Assembly: GCF_021404545.1 (NCBI RefSeq)
Contig: NZ_JAAWWD010000015.1
Location: 1-41,516, forward strand
Length of the DNA stretch: 41,516 nucleotides
Source: Aestuariivita sp.
GTDB taxonomy: Bacteria; Pseudomonadota; Alphaproteobacteria; Rhodobacterales; Rhodobacteraceae
Reading direction: 5' to 3'
The number at the start of each line of letters is the position of its first letter. Position 1 is the stretch's first letter. A model generated the notes under the pieces. The model was given only the letters and a program-made list of their open reading frames with translations. It was not told the DNA's origin and did not search any database. The position numbers were made by a program, and so were the translations under genes. This document shows, piece after piece, positions 1-8,008 of the stretch.

Positions 1-40
1 GTGGGGGGGGGCGGGGGGGCCGGGGGGTGGGGGCGCGGGT
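1..40. other. G-rich low-complexity window edge
   Basis: The first roughly 40 bases are almost pure G with a few C, T and A, unlike anything else in the window. They fall where the N-terminal FAD-binding glycine loop of the amine oxidase should be encoded. In the gene's frame they read as a run of Gly with Ala and Pro. This looks more like low-quality sequence at a contig end than real biology, though a G-rich Gly-loop codon stretch cannot be excluded. Confidence 0.5.
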
Positions 41-1375
41 GAAGCTCAGGGTCTGGGCTGTCAGATCCTGGGGGCGCGCTCACGCCTCGGGGGTCGGGTT
101 CATACCACGGCGCTGGATGGCGTCGGCATATTCGACCGTGGCGCGCAGATGGTGAATGGCGACATGACTGCGGTCCTGGAGCTTGCCCGTCAGGCGGGGC
201 TCGATTGTTCTCCGGTGCCTCGAACCGGCGCCAGTCTCTGCGTGGTGCAGGGCGAGGTAATCCCCCGCGAGGATCTGATCTCGGCGGATGAGATCTATGA
301 CCTTCTCGACGCACAGGTTCTGCAGTGGGACAGCCCAAGGGAGCTGGTGCGCGCCCTGCGCCAGACCTATCTGTGGTGGACAACCCCGTGGGACGATCTG
401 GGCGAGGCACGGCGCGGCGTTTCGCACGCCTTGACAGCCAGACAGGCGCCCAAAGACAGTCTTGCCGCCGCCCTCGACGCATTGCTGCTATGTGAAGAGG
501 ATCATGCGATCGCCTATGCGATGTTTTGCGAGATCTGCGGTGCCGCGCCCGAAGCCCTGGACGCCCCCGCCTTTCGCGCAGTGCTTAAACGCTATGCCTC
601 CAAGCGTGACGATCTTGAGTTCCAGTTTCCCCAAGGCCTGGGTCAGGTGATTGACGTCCTGTCCCACAGGCTTGACCACACACCCCGGCTTGAGGCGCCG
701 GTCACTCGGATTTCTGCCACCGGACGCGGGGTCACAGTCACATCTGCAAAGGGGCGTTGGCAGGCCGATCACGCCATCGTTGCCGTACCCCCCTCCGCCG
801 CGCGGCGGATTGCCTTCGATCTGGATGAGGCCGACGCGCTTGCACCGCTTCTCGACGCGTTTGAACCGGGCGATATGATCAAAACCGTCCTCATTTACGA
901 GACGGCCTTTTGGCGCCTCCAGGGACTTAGCGGGACGGTTTCGTTCTCGGACCCGGCAGGGCTGGTGGTGGTCGACACCAGTATGTGCGACGCCAGCCCA
1001 CCCCGGCTGACGGCGTTTCTGGGCGGACCAGAGGCGCGGATCTGGTCGGCTTTGACAGCCGAGGCACGAATCGCACGCCTGTTGCATCATCTCACACGCG
1101 CATTAGGGCCAAAGGCTCAAGATCCCCTGAGGACCGCTGAAGCGATCTGGGTCGACGATCCATGGTCCGGCGGTGGCTATAATGCGTCGGTGCGGGTCGG
1201 CAGATACCGGGACGCAGTCGACCGGCTTGCATCCTGGGACGGGCCTGTACGCTTTGCCGGGGCAGAGCTGGACGGGACGTTCTGGGGCTATGTCGAAGGC
1301 GCCATCCGCAGCGGTCGTAAGGCTGCGCGGGACATATACCTGACCGAAATCACCAGAAATGAGGAAACACAATGA
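2..1375 (+). CDS. FAD-dependent amine oxidase (flavin monoamine oxidase family), 5' partial
   Basis: The open frame continues upstream of the first ATG at 149 to the window edge. The residues before that ATG (LGGRVHT, then FDRGAQMVNGD) match the conserved GGR and GA(Q/E) segments following the Rossmann loop of monoamine oxidase-like flavoenzymes. ATG149 is therefore internal and the true start lies outside the window. The C-terminus carries the family's flavin-contacting signature, RFAGAELDGTFWGYVEGA, followed by SGRKAA. Such enzymes oxidise primary or secondary amines, amino acids or related substrates using FAD and O2; the substrate cannot be told here. The gene ends in an ATGA overlap with a 30-codon ORF and heads a plus-strand run of hydrolase and VOC genes, which suggests one catabolic or biosynthetic unit. 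The extreme 5' sequence is G-rich and may be unreliable. Confidence 0.85.
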   Translation, partial: WGGAGGPGGGGAGEAQGLGCQILGARSRLGGRVHTTALDGVGIFDRGAQMVNGDMTAVLELARQAGLDCSPVPRTGASLCVVQGEVIPREDLISADEIYDLLDAQVLQWDSPRELVRALRQTYLWWTTPWDDLGEARRGVSHALTARQAPKDSLAAALDALLLCEEDHAIAYAMFCEICGAAPEALDAPAFRAVLKRYASKRDDLEFQFPQGLGQVIDVLSHRLDHTPRLEAPVTRISATGRGVTVTSAKGRWQADHAIVAVPPSAARRIAFDLDEADALAPLLDAFEPGDMIKTVLIYETAFWRLQGLSGTVSFSDPAGLVVVDTSMCDASPPRLTAFLGGPEARIWSALTAEARIARLLHHLTRALGPKAQDPLRTAEAIWVDDPWSGGGYNASVRVGRYRDAVDRLASWDGPVRFAGAELDGTFWGYVEGAIRSGRKAARDIYLTEITRNEETQ

Positions 1376-1464
1376 GCGATGTCTTAACGGCTTTAGGAAC
1401 CTGCGCATGCTTGGGTCTGGAGCCCACGAAACACGCGGCTGTTGCAGAGCCGTCGCGATGCTGA
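1372..1464 (+). CDS. 30-residue ORF between amine oxidase and hydrolase
   Basis: The ATG at 1372 overlaps the amine oxidase stop as ATGA and has a good Shine-Dalgarno (GAGGA) about 8 bases upstream. That site is better than anything in front of the following hydrolase. The peptide starts MSDVLTALGTCACLGLEP and ends SRC, with three Cys. Its TGA at 1462 overlaps the candidate hydrolase start ATG at 1458 (ATGCTGA), a layout typical of translational coupling. It could be a coupling leader peptide, a small protein, or the N-terminus of the hydrolase separated from it by a frameshift. No homologue is recognised. Confidence 0.4.
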   Translation: MSDVLTALGTCACLGLEPTKHAAVAEPSRC

Positions 1465-2303
1465 GCGGGCTGCACACCGGACCCAAGGATGCTCCATCCG
1501 TCGTCTTTCTGCACGGCGGCGGTCTGACCGGGCGCAGTTTTCAACCCGTTGCCGACCGGTTGCCTGAGTTCCATTGCTTTCTGCCGGACTTGCCGGGGCA
1601 TGGCCTCAGCAGGCAGCTCCCCTTCCAGGGGCTGCGCGCCGCGGCCGATGCGGTGTCGGAGGTCATCGCCGATCAGATGCCGACCCCGGTTCATCTTGTG
1701 GGTCTGTCTTTGGGAGGATTCGTCGCGCTGCATCTGATGGCACGGCGTCGGACCCTTGTGGCATCCGCCCTGATTTCAGGCGTGCATGCGGGCAACATGC
1801 GGCATATCGGTTTGGTCAACCTCGCCATTCGCCTGAGCTATCCCGCGATGCGGATCAAAGCCCTGCGTGACGCTTCGGCCCGGGCCAATGGCGTTCATCA
1901 GACCGATCTGATGAGCGATACGGACGGTCAGCCCCATGCCAGCCCCAAAACCGTGCGCGACGTTGGACTGGCAGCCGTGAAGTTCAGGCTTCAAGCGCTC
2001 TCCGGTCCGATCCATCACCCGACATTGTTCGTTGCCGGACAAAACGAGCTTCGTCCCATTCGGGAGGCCTTGCCGATCTTTCAATCGGTCGTGCCGGGGG
2101 CCCAGGCGGGTGTTATCGCCCAAGGGGGCCACGGATGGTGTCTGGGATGGCCAGACCTCGCGGCCGCGCTCGTGCGGGCCTGGATATCGGATCGAACGCT
2201 GCCTGTCTGGCTGCATCCCAGCCACCAAGTGCCCATGCCCGCATCCTCTCCCCAGCACGCCAGAAAACCCCCCGAGACTGAACAAAGAAAGGCATCGCCA
2301 TGA
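1458..2303 (+). CDS. alpha/beta hydrolase
   Basis: This is a predicted 281-residue cytoplasmic alpha/beta-hydrolase. The oxyanion-hole motif LHGGG lies at about residue 18, the nucleophile elbow GLSLGG at residues 82-87 (Ser84), and the catalytic His in QGGHGW at about 225. The acid position reads GQNE, so Glu197 probably replaces the usual Asp, a variation seen in some family members. The frame is open upstream to 1359, but that extension (Cys-rich, overlapping the previous gene) does not resemble a hydrolase N-terminus. I chose ATG1458, which overlaps the stop of the 30-codon ORF. The gene ends in an ATGA overlap with the next hydrolase at 2300. The substrate is unknown; an ester or lactone would be usual. 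No cap domain is recognised. Confidence 0.8.
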   Translation: MLSGLHTGPKDAPSVVFLHGGGLTGRSFQPVADRLPEFHCFLPDLPGHGLSRQLPFQGLRAAADAVSEVIADQMPTPVHLVGLSLGGFVALHLMARRRTLVASALISGVHAGNMRHIGLVNLAIRLSYPAMRIKALRDASARANGVHQTDLMSDTDGQPHASPKTVRDVGLAAVKFRLQALSGPIHHPTLFVAGQNELRPIREALPIFQSVVPGAQAGVIAQGGHGWCLGWPDLAAALVRAWISDRTLPVWLHPSHQVPMPASSPQHARKPPETEQRKASP

Positions 2304-3001
2304 CTGCCGAAGAAAGACATCTGTCAGCCCGCATTCTGGGCCCTATCCTTGGTGCAGCGCTTGTCGCCCTCACCTGTCTGGTCGGCGGCGCAAGGGCGCA
2401 AACCGTCCTGAATGCCCCGCCGTCCGAGATCGATACAGAGGCAAGCTATGTGTTTTATGTCCATGGACGGATCATCGAGCAACAGGGTCCCAAGGCTGTG
2501 TCTCCACGGTTCGGCGCATACCAGTTCTTCGAGATCACCCAGCGGCTGGCCGCGCCTGGACGCATCGTCATCGCCGAAGTCAGAGGCCCCGGCGGGTTGG
2601 ACTATGTCGAGACGTTGACGGGCCACATTTCCCGCCTTCTCGACGCTGGTGTGCCTGCGCGCCGGATCAGCGTCATAGGCTTCAGCAAAGGCGGATATGT
2701 GACCCTTCGCGCCGCCAGCCGGTTGCAAAACCCCGATCTGAACTATGCCATCCTTGCCGGGTGCACCGCAGGGATCGTTTCGGGGCAGGACCGGTCAGCC
2801 GATGGGGTGCAGGGGCGTCTCTTTTCGATGGTTGATGCCGCCGACGATCTGGGGTTCTCCTGCGCGCCGCTGTTTGAGCGGACCCCTCACGTTGAGGATA
2901 CGACCGACCTCGTCTTTCGGACCGGTCTGGCGCATGGCCTTTTCTACACACCCGACGCGCTTTGGCTTGCTCCGTTGCTAGAATGGTTGGACGCGCCATG
3001 A
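2300..3001 (+). CDS. exported alpha/beta hydrolase-like protein
   Basis: A 233-residue protein begins with a cleavable signal peptide: a positively charged start, a hydrophobic core at about residues 12-30 (ILGPILGAALVALTCLVGG), and probable cleavage near ARA-QT. It contains FYVHG (strand and oxyanion region), the nucleophile elbow GFSKGG with Ser129, and a C-terminal His in GLAHGLFY at about 212. These fit a small alpha/beta hydrolase acting in the periplasm. Its ATG overlaps the preceding hydrolase stop by four bases, so the two are co-translated: one cytoplasmic, one exported. The substrate is not evident. Confidence 0.75.
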   Translation: MTAEERHLSARILGPILGAALVALTCLVGGARAQTVLNAPPSEIDTEASYVFYVHGRIIEQQGPKAVSPRFGAYQFFEITQRLAAPGRIVIAEVRGPGGLDYVETLTGHISRLLDAGVPARRISVIGFSKGGYVTLRAASRLQNPDLNYAILAGCTAGIVSGQDRSADGVQGRLFSMVDAADDLGFSCAPLFERTPHVEDTTDLVFRTGLAHGLFYTPDALWLAPLLEWLDAP

Positions 3002-3062
3002 CGTTGCAAACCGTAATCGGCCCGGTTTGGGTCAGCAGGAAGACCGCACGGAGGACTGAGAA

Positions 3063-3452
3063 ATGATTGGCTACGTCACGATTGGCACGTCAGATCTGGA
3101 GCGCACGGCGGCGTTTTTTGACGCGCTGCTGCCCGATCTTGGCGGCGCGCGCGCATATAGCCTCGATCGGATGATCGCCTGGGGATTCGGGCCATCCAGG
3201 CCGCTGCTTGTTGCGACTTTCCCGAGCGATGGGCAGCCCGCGCGGGCGGGCAATGGCACGATGGTCGCGCTGATGGCAACCGACAAGGCTCATGTCGCCC
3301 GGCTCCATCGCAGAGCGCTGGACCTGGGTGCCACGGATGCAGGCGTACCCAGCCCCGTATCGGGTGGGTTCTTTGGCGGCTATTTCCGCGATCCAGACGG
3401 CAACAAGTTCTGCGTCTTTGTCATGACGTCGGACCCCAGTCCCTTGGGCTGA
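3063..3452 (+). CDS. VOC / glyoxalase-like family protein
   Basis: A 129-residue single-chain vicinal-oxygen-chelate protein. The first beta-alpha-beta-beta unit starts GYVTIGTSDLERTAAFFDALL and the second ends in the family's GGYFRDPDGNKFCVFV. The usual first metal-binding His (HV) is Tyr here, and the C-terminal acid is Cys in NKFC, as in the subgroup of small bacterial VOC proteins without proven enzyme activity. The start has a clear Shine-Dalgarno (GGAGG). It follows the exported hydrolase by 61 bases and is probably in the same transcript. It may bind or isomerise a small product of this cluster; the function is unassigned. Confidence 0.8.
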   Translation: MIGYVTIGTSDLERTAAFFDALLPDLGGARAYSLDRMIAWGFGPSRPLLVATFPSDGQPARAGNGTMVALMATDKAHVARLHRRALDLGATDAGVPSPVSGGFFGGYFRDPDGNKFCVFVMTSDPSPLG

Positions 3453-3501
3453 CGCCCCCTGTCTCAATCCAAGCAACTCATCAATGAAAGGGCCCTGGGC
3501 C

Positions 3502-3891
3502 ATGATCCACTCTCACCCGAACATCACTCTCCTGGAACGTGTCGATATCGCGAACCTCTCAGCATGCGCTGACTTGTTTCATCCTGATGCGGTCTGGCAT
3601 TTTTTCAACACCGACATGCCAGAGTTACACGGCGACTACAGTGGCTTTGGCGAGATCCTGCGCTTTTTCGACACGCTGCAGAGGCAGACGGGCGGCACAT
3701 TTGCAGTAGAGCCCCGCGAGGCGCGGGCCATTGGTGAGGAGTTGGTGGTCGTCCAGACACGCAACCGGCTGAAACTGGGCGCACAGCGGATCGCCTTCGA
3801 TGTGGCCGTTCTGTGGCGCATCGTCGATGGCAAGATTGCGGAGGTTTGGGATATCCCCGCGCTTCACAGCGCCGAACCTCTTGCGCCATAG
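3502..3891 (+). CDS. SnoaL/NTF2-like protein
   Basis: About 129 residues with the cone-shaped NTF2/SnoaL-like pattern: an N-terminal helix pair (LLERVDIANLSACADLF), the AVWHFFN strand, GDYSGFGEILRFFDTL, and final strands with VVVQTRNRL and a terminal DGKIAEVWDIP. This family includes polyketide cyclases, small isomerases and ketosteroid isomerase-like proteins, plus many non-enzymatic ligand binders. The frame is open from ATG3484, but ATG3502 has AAAGGG about nine bases upstream and gives the usual N-terminus. It is the last gene of the plus-strand run, 49 bases after the VOC gene. The specific reaction is unknown. Confidence 0.75.
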   Translation: MIHSHPNITLLERVDIANLSACADLFHPDAVWHFFNTDMPELHGDYSGFGEILRFFDTLQRQTGGTFAVEPREARAIGEELVVVQTRNRLKLGAQRIAFDVAVLWRIVDGKIAEVWDIPALHSAEPLAP

Positions 3892-3902
3892 GTCCGCCGC
3901 AA

Positions 3903-3922
3903 GGGACCGATCGCCCGGTCTC
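3903..3922. terminator. possible bidirectional terminator hairpin
   Basis: GACCG (3905-3909) pairs with CGGTC (3916-3920), extended by G-T and G-C pairs to about seven bases, with a six-base loop. It sits between the convergent SnoaL-like gene and the amidase, and overlaps the amidase stop. There is no clear T-run, so intrinsic activity is uncertain. Confidence 0.3.
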
Positions 3923-5297
3923 AATCCGCATCGAATACGCAAGCCAGCGTCTCGGCGAGGCCAAGCAAAGCGGGCTCGGTGTGGGGTTTGCCGACAATCT
4001 GCGCTCCGATCGGGATACCGTTGCGATCCCGCCCAAGAGGGATTGTGACCACCGGCCAGCCGAGCAGGGTCAAGGGCAGCGTGAACCGGGTCAACGCATC
4101 GAAATAGGGCAACGGACCGGCAAGCGTTGCAAACTGCTGGTCGTAATCGCGCACACCGGACCTGTCGCGCATCGGTTTGATGTGCCGAAACGCGCAGATG
4201 CCCGTCACCGGTAAGATCAAAGCATCCATATGGCCACAGCGCGCCAGGGCCTGGGACCGCACCATTTGCAACAGGTCCAGGTTTTGCGCATAGCGTGCCC
4301 GGTCCCGGCGATACCCATCATGAATGTGCGCGACAAATCCGGGCGACCGCCGGGCGGCACCGTGGTCCCGCCGCATCAGCCAGCGGATCGGCGCGGGGAT
4401 GAGCGCTCCGGTCTCGTAACCGATGATCTCTCCCGCAAGGCGATACATGTCTGGCGCCAAAAGCCATGTCATCGGATCGGGGTCCACTCCCAAACCGGCC
4501 TGGGAGAGCTGGGTCGGCACCGAAGTCCAGGCGGCATGGGTGTCGGCGTCACAAAACGGGTGGCCTTCCGGCGCCCAAACCGCAATCCTGGGCGCATCCT
4601 GCATAGCGTGGATCGGGGTCGAGCGGGGTTGCAACAGGGACCAGACAAACGACAGATCCCGAGCGCGCTGCGCGATAAACCCGATGCGCGCGAAATGGTC
4701 CAGCGACTGCGATCCCTGCAGCATCCCGTCACCTGACAAGGCGCCCTCGGTCGGTGTGAGAGAACTCACCCCACACCACCCCGCAGGCAATCGCAGCGAC
4801 CCGGCCAAATCGGCCCCGACATCGAGAAGGCTCATGCCACTTGCCACAGCAGCCGCACCGCCGCCGGAGCTGCCGCCCGCGGTGACCTGCGGATCATGGG
4901 GGTTGCCGGTAAATCCCCGGCGGCGGTTGTAGGTCTGAAAGTCGAGCGCATTGGGAGGGAGCGCGGTCTTGCCGGTGACCACCGCACCCAACGCCTGGAG
5001 ACGGGCAACGACGGCGGCGCTCGCGGCATCCCGGTGGCGCGGCGGTCGTTCCAACCCGAAACCGCGCGGCCAGCCCGCGACAGCGATCTGATCCTTGACC
5101 GTGATAGGTAGCCCGTTCAGCGGCGCGGCCGCAAGATCAGGGCAAACCTCTCTTCTGGCCTCAAAGGCGCGCAGTGTCGGCTCCTGCCTGTCTCTGTGTG
5201 CGGCCAGATCGGCATAAAGGGCCACGCGTCTGTCATCATGTGCTATCTCGGTTGTGATCTCGCGCAAGGGGCGCGCAAGAGAGGCAGGAACAGTCAT
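3921..5297 (-). CDS. amidase-signature family amidase
   Basis: A 458-residue member of the amidase-signature family (GatA/FAAH-like hydrolases of carboxamides). The Ser-cisSer-Lys triad is visible: Lys68 in PITVKD, Ser143 in the glycine-rich GGSSGGGAAAVASG loop, and nucleophile Ser167 in DLAGSLRLPAGWCG. The spacings of 75 and 24 residues equal those of FAAH (142/217/241), which strongly supports activity. The motif before the nucleophile reads GADLAGS rather than the common GSDTGGS. ATG5297 has GGAG upstream. It lies 51 bases downstream of the AraC-type gene on the same strand and is probably controlled by it. It is not part of the asparaginyl/glutamyl-tRNA amidotransferase, since no gatB or gatC is nearby. 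The substrate is unknown. Confidence 0.9.
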   Translation of the reverse strand: MTVPASLARPLREITTEIAHDDRRVALYADLAAHRDRQEPTLRAFEARREVCPDLAAAPLNGLPITVKDQIAVAGWPRGFGLERPPRHRDAASAAVVARLQALGAVVTGKTALPPNALDFQTYNRRRGFTGNPHDPQVTAGGSSGGGAAAVASGMSLLDVGADLAGSLRLPAGWCGVSSLTPTEGALSGDGMLQGSQSLDHFARIGFIAQRARDLSFVWSLLQPRSTPIHAMQDAPRIAVWAPEGHPFCDADTHAAWTSVPTQLSQAGLGVDPDPMTWLLAPDMYRLAGEIIGYETGALIPAPIRWLMRRDHGAARRSPGFVAHIHDGYRRDRARYAQNLDLLQMVRSQALARCGHMDALILPVTGICAFRHIKPMRDRSGVRDYDQQFATLAGPLPYFDALTRFTLPLTLLGWPVVTIPLGRDRNGIPIGAQIVGKPHTEPALLGLAETLACVFDAD

Positions 5298-5348
5298 GGC
5301 AGTCTCCGGCTGTGAGTTATCCCGCAGGCATAGACCTGGCGCGCGATC

Positions 5349-6227
5349 CTATGCTGTCCCGAATGTGCTTTTTTCGACCGGAAGGTGGATGAGCGCGGTC
5401 AATGCCTTGCGCGGCGCATCGATATCGGCCGACAGATAGGTTTCGAACATCCACCCCGCCCTGAACCTCAGGCCAAGCCTTCCCAGACCCACCCGCGCTG
5501 CCCGATGCCAGGTCAGATGAACGGTGGTCAGCGGGCCAAAATGCGGGAAGATGGCAAAGGGTCCGGCGGGCAGCCTCGTCCAGCCTTCGGGCCAGTCCAG
5601 CGGGATCCTTGCCTCCATGAACGCGCCATAATGCGCTGTCGCCTGTGGATCTTCGAACGAGGACGGACCGGTCCGGTACCCGGCTCCAAACACCGCCTCG
5701 CGCCCGTTAAGGTCGCGGCTGAGCGCGGCAAAGGCCGCGCGTGTCGCGGACAGATCGGGGAAAGAGCGACCTTCGGTCATCCCGGTCGCCTTGCGCCACG
5801 CCAGCCATTGCGCGGGCATCTCAACGCAATCGCAAGTCATCGCAAACCCACCCGCTTCGACCGGCCTGAGATATGGCCTGGTAATGACGTCTTGGCTCTG
5901 GATTTCCGGCTGAGTCCGGCGAAAAACAGCCGGGGCAACGCCAAAATGCGCCTTGAACGCCCGTGTCATCGCCGCGTGCGTGCTAAATCCACAATCCAGC
6001 GCGATATCCAGGACGCGCGCCTGAGATTGCCGAAGCGCAATCGCCGCCCGCTCCAATCGGCGCGCCCGGACATAACCCGCGACCGTCTCGCCGGTCGCGG
6101 CCGCAAACTGCCGCTGGAAATGATGCTCGGCCATTCCGACATCTCTGGCAAGGCGGGCAATCGGGTGGGGCGCACTGAGATCCCGCTCGATCAAGGCACA
6201 TGCTTTGGCAATACTTTGGGCGGTCAT
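5349..6227 (-). CDS. AraC-family regulator with GyrI-like effector domain
   Basis: A 292-residue protein. The N-terminal ~104 residues form the double helix-turn-helix of AraC/XylS proteins (first helix pair around MAEHHFQRQFAAATGETVAG, second around RVLDIALDCGFSTHAAMTRAFKAHFG). Residues ~125-290 resemble the GyrI-like/Rob-type small-molecule-binding domain. This arrangement, DNA binding first and effector domain second, is that of Rob and SoxS-like multidrug-sensing regulators. The frame also allows a TTG two codons earlier; ATG6227 is preferred. It sits directly upstream of the amidase on the same strand, so it may control that gene in response to an amide or amphipathic compound. That role is inferred from position. 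Confidence 0.85.
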   Translation of the reverse strand: MTAQSIAKACALIERDLSAPHPIARLARDVGMAEHHFQRQFAAATGETVAGYVRARRLERAAIALRQSQARVLDIALDCGFSTHAAMTRAFKAHFGVAPAVFRRTQPEIQSQDVITRPYLRPVEAGGFAMTCDCVEMPAQWLAWRKATGMTEGRSFPDLSATRAAFAALSRDLNGREAVFGAGYRTGPSSFEDPQATAHYGAFMEARIPLDWPEGWTRLPAGPFAIFPHFGPLTTVHLTWHRAARVGLGRLGLRFRAGWMFETYLSADIDAPRKALTALIHLPVEKSTFGTA

Positions 6228-6365
6228 CCTCAACTGGGCGTTTTGTGGCGTGGATCCTGTATCCCAATATCGGTATCATATGTCGGTCGCAATCGCACCG
6301 GGTCTGGCGCATTCGTACCACCCCGTGGACGCCACAGACGAACCTGCAGTGCAGACAGGCACCGA

Positions 6366-7058
6366 TCAGTTGAGGCGGGTCTTGTCGACGTCTGGATGAG
6401 TGTCGGCACGGGCCTGAAGCTCGGACTGTTTCAGGACCACGATCGCACCTTTGCGCAGCTCGATAATCCCGTCGTTGCGCAATGCCCCCAGCATTCGGTT
6501 CATGGTCTGGCGTGAGCAGCCGACCATATTGGCCAGATAGGACTGGCTTCTGCGGATGACCTGCGTCTGGTTGGCCAGCCGTGCCAGATAGCTACAGATC
6601 TTCTGATCGACCGACTGGAACTGATCGACCGACCGGAACTTGTTGTCCCGGTCCAGAAGATCACAGAAGTTCCGGGCGAAGTTCCGGATGAAAACCGGCG
6701 ACTTGATGTAATCGAAAAGGAGCGGTGTCGGGCAGAAAAGCAACGTCGTGCTGGGTTGGGTCAGGCAGGTGGCGGCGCAAGGCGCATCGGCCACGGCCTC
6801 AATGATGCCCAACACCTCACCCGGCCCGGCATGATGGAGGATCGAGCACTGACCCCCGGGCGTAAAATAGCCGATCTCGACCATGCCGTGGGCCACAATG
6901 AACATGCCCGAGGGGCGTTGATCCTGCACCAGGATCTGCTGGGGCTTATCATAAAAGCGGACCGCGCATTGGTTTACAAAGTCGGTCTTCTGGTCTTCGG
7001 GCAGATCAACCAGCAACTGGCTTTTTAACACATGCGGAAAGCGGACGGCGTTCTTCAT
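6366..7058 (-). CDS. Crp/Fnr-family transcriptional regulator
   Basis: A 230-residue Crp/Fnr regulator. The cyclic-nucleotide-like beta-roll occupies residues ~15-125 (FIVAHGMVEIGYFTPGGQ, GPGEVLGIIEA), followed by a dimerisation helix. The winged helix has the recognition segment GCSRQTMNRMLGALRNDGII. The N-terminus lacks an FNR four-Cys iron-sulfur motif, so direct oxygen sensing through a cluster is not supported. The frame is open upstream, but ATG7058 overlaps the diheme gene stop (ATGA), making it the fourth gene of the molybdoenzyme operon. It carries a six-residue tandem duplication (FRSVDQ/FQSVDQ) after the dimer helix. It probably regulates this operon in response to electron-acceptor or substrate status (inference). 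Confidence 0.88.
   Translation of the reverse strand: MKNAVRFPHVLKSQLLVDLPEDQKTDFVNQCAVRFYDKPQQILVQDQRPSGMFIVAHGMVEIGYFTPGGQCSILHHAGPGEVLGIIEAVADAPCAATCLTQPSTTLLFCPTPLLFDYIKSPVFIRNFARNFCDLLDRDNKFRSVDQFQSVDQKICSYLARLANQTQVIRRSQSYLANMVGCSRQTMNRMLGALRNDGIIELRKGAIVVLKQSELQARADTHPDVDKTRLN
6603..6638 (-). repeat. 18-bp in-frame tandem duplication inside the Crp/Fnr gene
   Basis: The sequence CTGATCGACCGACTGGAA (6603-6620) is followed directly by CTGATCGACCGACCGGAA (6621-6638), 17 of 18 bases identical. On the coding strand this gives SVDQ twice (FRSVDQ, FQSVDQ) at the junction of the dimerisation helix and the DNA-binding domain. Confidence 0.9.
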
Positions 7059-8008
7059 CGGATCAATGCCGGTATCTGGGACAGGACGCACATCGTCTGA
7101 GAGGGATCTTCGCAGCACGAGCGGATCTGTGCGACGGATTGGGCAAAGATGACATTCCAGGCCTCTTCGCTTTCGCCAAATCCTGGGGGCATGGCATGCG
7201 ACAGCGGGTAGGTTCCGGCCGGGCCGTCGGCGCCCGGCGGGATCTCGACCCCGGTCATCCAGTCGGTGAGCTGAGCGCAGCTGCCGACCTTTCGGTCCGC
7301 ATAGTTCGCCGCGCCGATGCCGATCCGGTGACAGCCGACACAGGTGTTGTCGCGCGGAGTCATCGCGGTAGTCGGCCAGGCATCAAACCCGAATTCCGCA
7401 CCCACATGCGCATAGGGACCAAACGGGTTGACCGGCACCTCCGACCAGACCTGGCCAACGAAAGGCGAGAACATGAACGGATCGTTGTCGTGGCAATCGC
7501 CGCAACCGTCTGCAACGACCTCCTGCGGCGTTTTCCAGAACCTGTCATCGAGTGCCGCCGTGGGCGCGGGCACCCGGACACCGCTGACTGGTACACCCTC
7601 CTCGGCGGAGGCCTGGAACCAGCATGTCGCGCCTGTATCGGGATTGTGGGCGATCACGTCGATCTCATCGAATTCCATAGACGCGAGCGAGCGAAAGACC
7701 TTTTGGCGACACATGACCGAGACCTGCATCCGGTCGGTCGAGAGATCGAGGATGCGGGAGAAAGGCACGCATTGCCCGTCAGAACCAGGACCGTTATCCA
7801 GCAAAGAAGGCCGGTCGCATGTGGCGGGCGCCCGGTCGGTCACGGGCACACCATCCACTGTAATCGGCACTGGCATGCCATCGGCGCAGGAAAACTCAGG
7901 CAGCGGCCCGACCGCGGCTCGACAGGCGGCCGCGTATTCGGCATTGGAGGTCTGCGCCTGAGCGGCGGGTGCCAGCAACAACAGAACCGCAAGGATGGGA
8001 CGGATCAT
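7055..8008 (-). CDS. exported diheme c-type cytochrome-like electron-transfer subunit
   Basis: A 317-residue exported protein with a signal peptide (MIRPILAVLLLLAPAAQAQ) and two c-type haem attachment motifs: CGDCH at 169-173 and CVGCH at 223-227. There are also many other Cys residues (for example near 41, 64, 80, 100, 129 and 298-299), which suggests disulfides in the periplasm. A possible axial Met lies in HAMPPG around 273. The large region before the first haem motif is not recognised. Its start overlaps the iron-sulfur subunit stop by four bases and its end overlaps the Crp/Fnr start. In periplasmic molybdenum hydroxylases without an FAD subunit, a c-type cytochrome commonly accepts electrons from the [2Fe-2S] subunit. 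That is the likely role here, although this protein is not the usual triheme type. Confidence 0.78.
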   Translation of the reverse strand: MIRPILAVLLLLAPAAQAQTSNAEYAAACRAAVGPLPEFSCADGMPVPITVDGVPVTDRAPATCDRPSLLDNGPGSDGQCVPFSRILDLSTDRMQVSVMCRQKVFRSLASMEFDEIDVIAHNPDTGATCWFQASAEEGVPVSGVRVPAPTAALDDRFWKTPQEVVADGCGDCHDNDPFMFSPFVGQVWSEVPVNPFGPYAHVGAEFGFDAWPTTAMTPRDNTCVGCHRIGIGAANYADRKVGSCAQLTDWMTGVEIPPGADGPAGTYPLSHAMPPGFGESEEAWNVIFAQSVAQIRSCCEDPSQTMCVLSQIPALIR

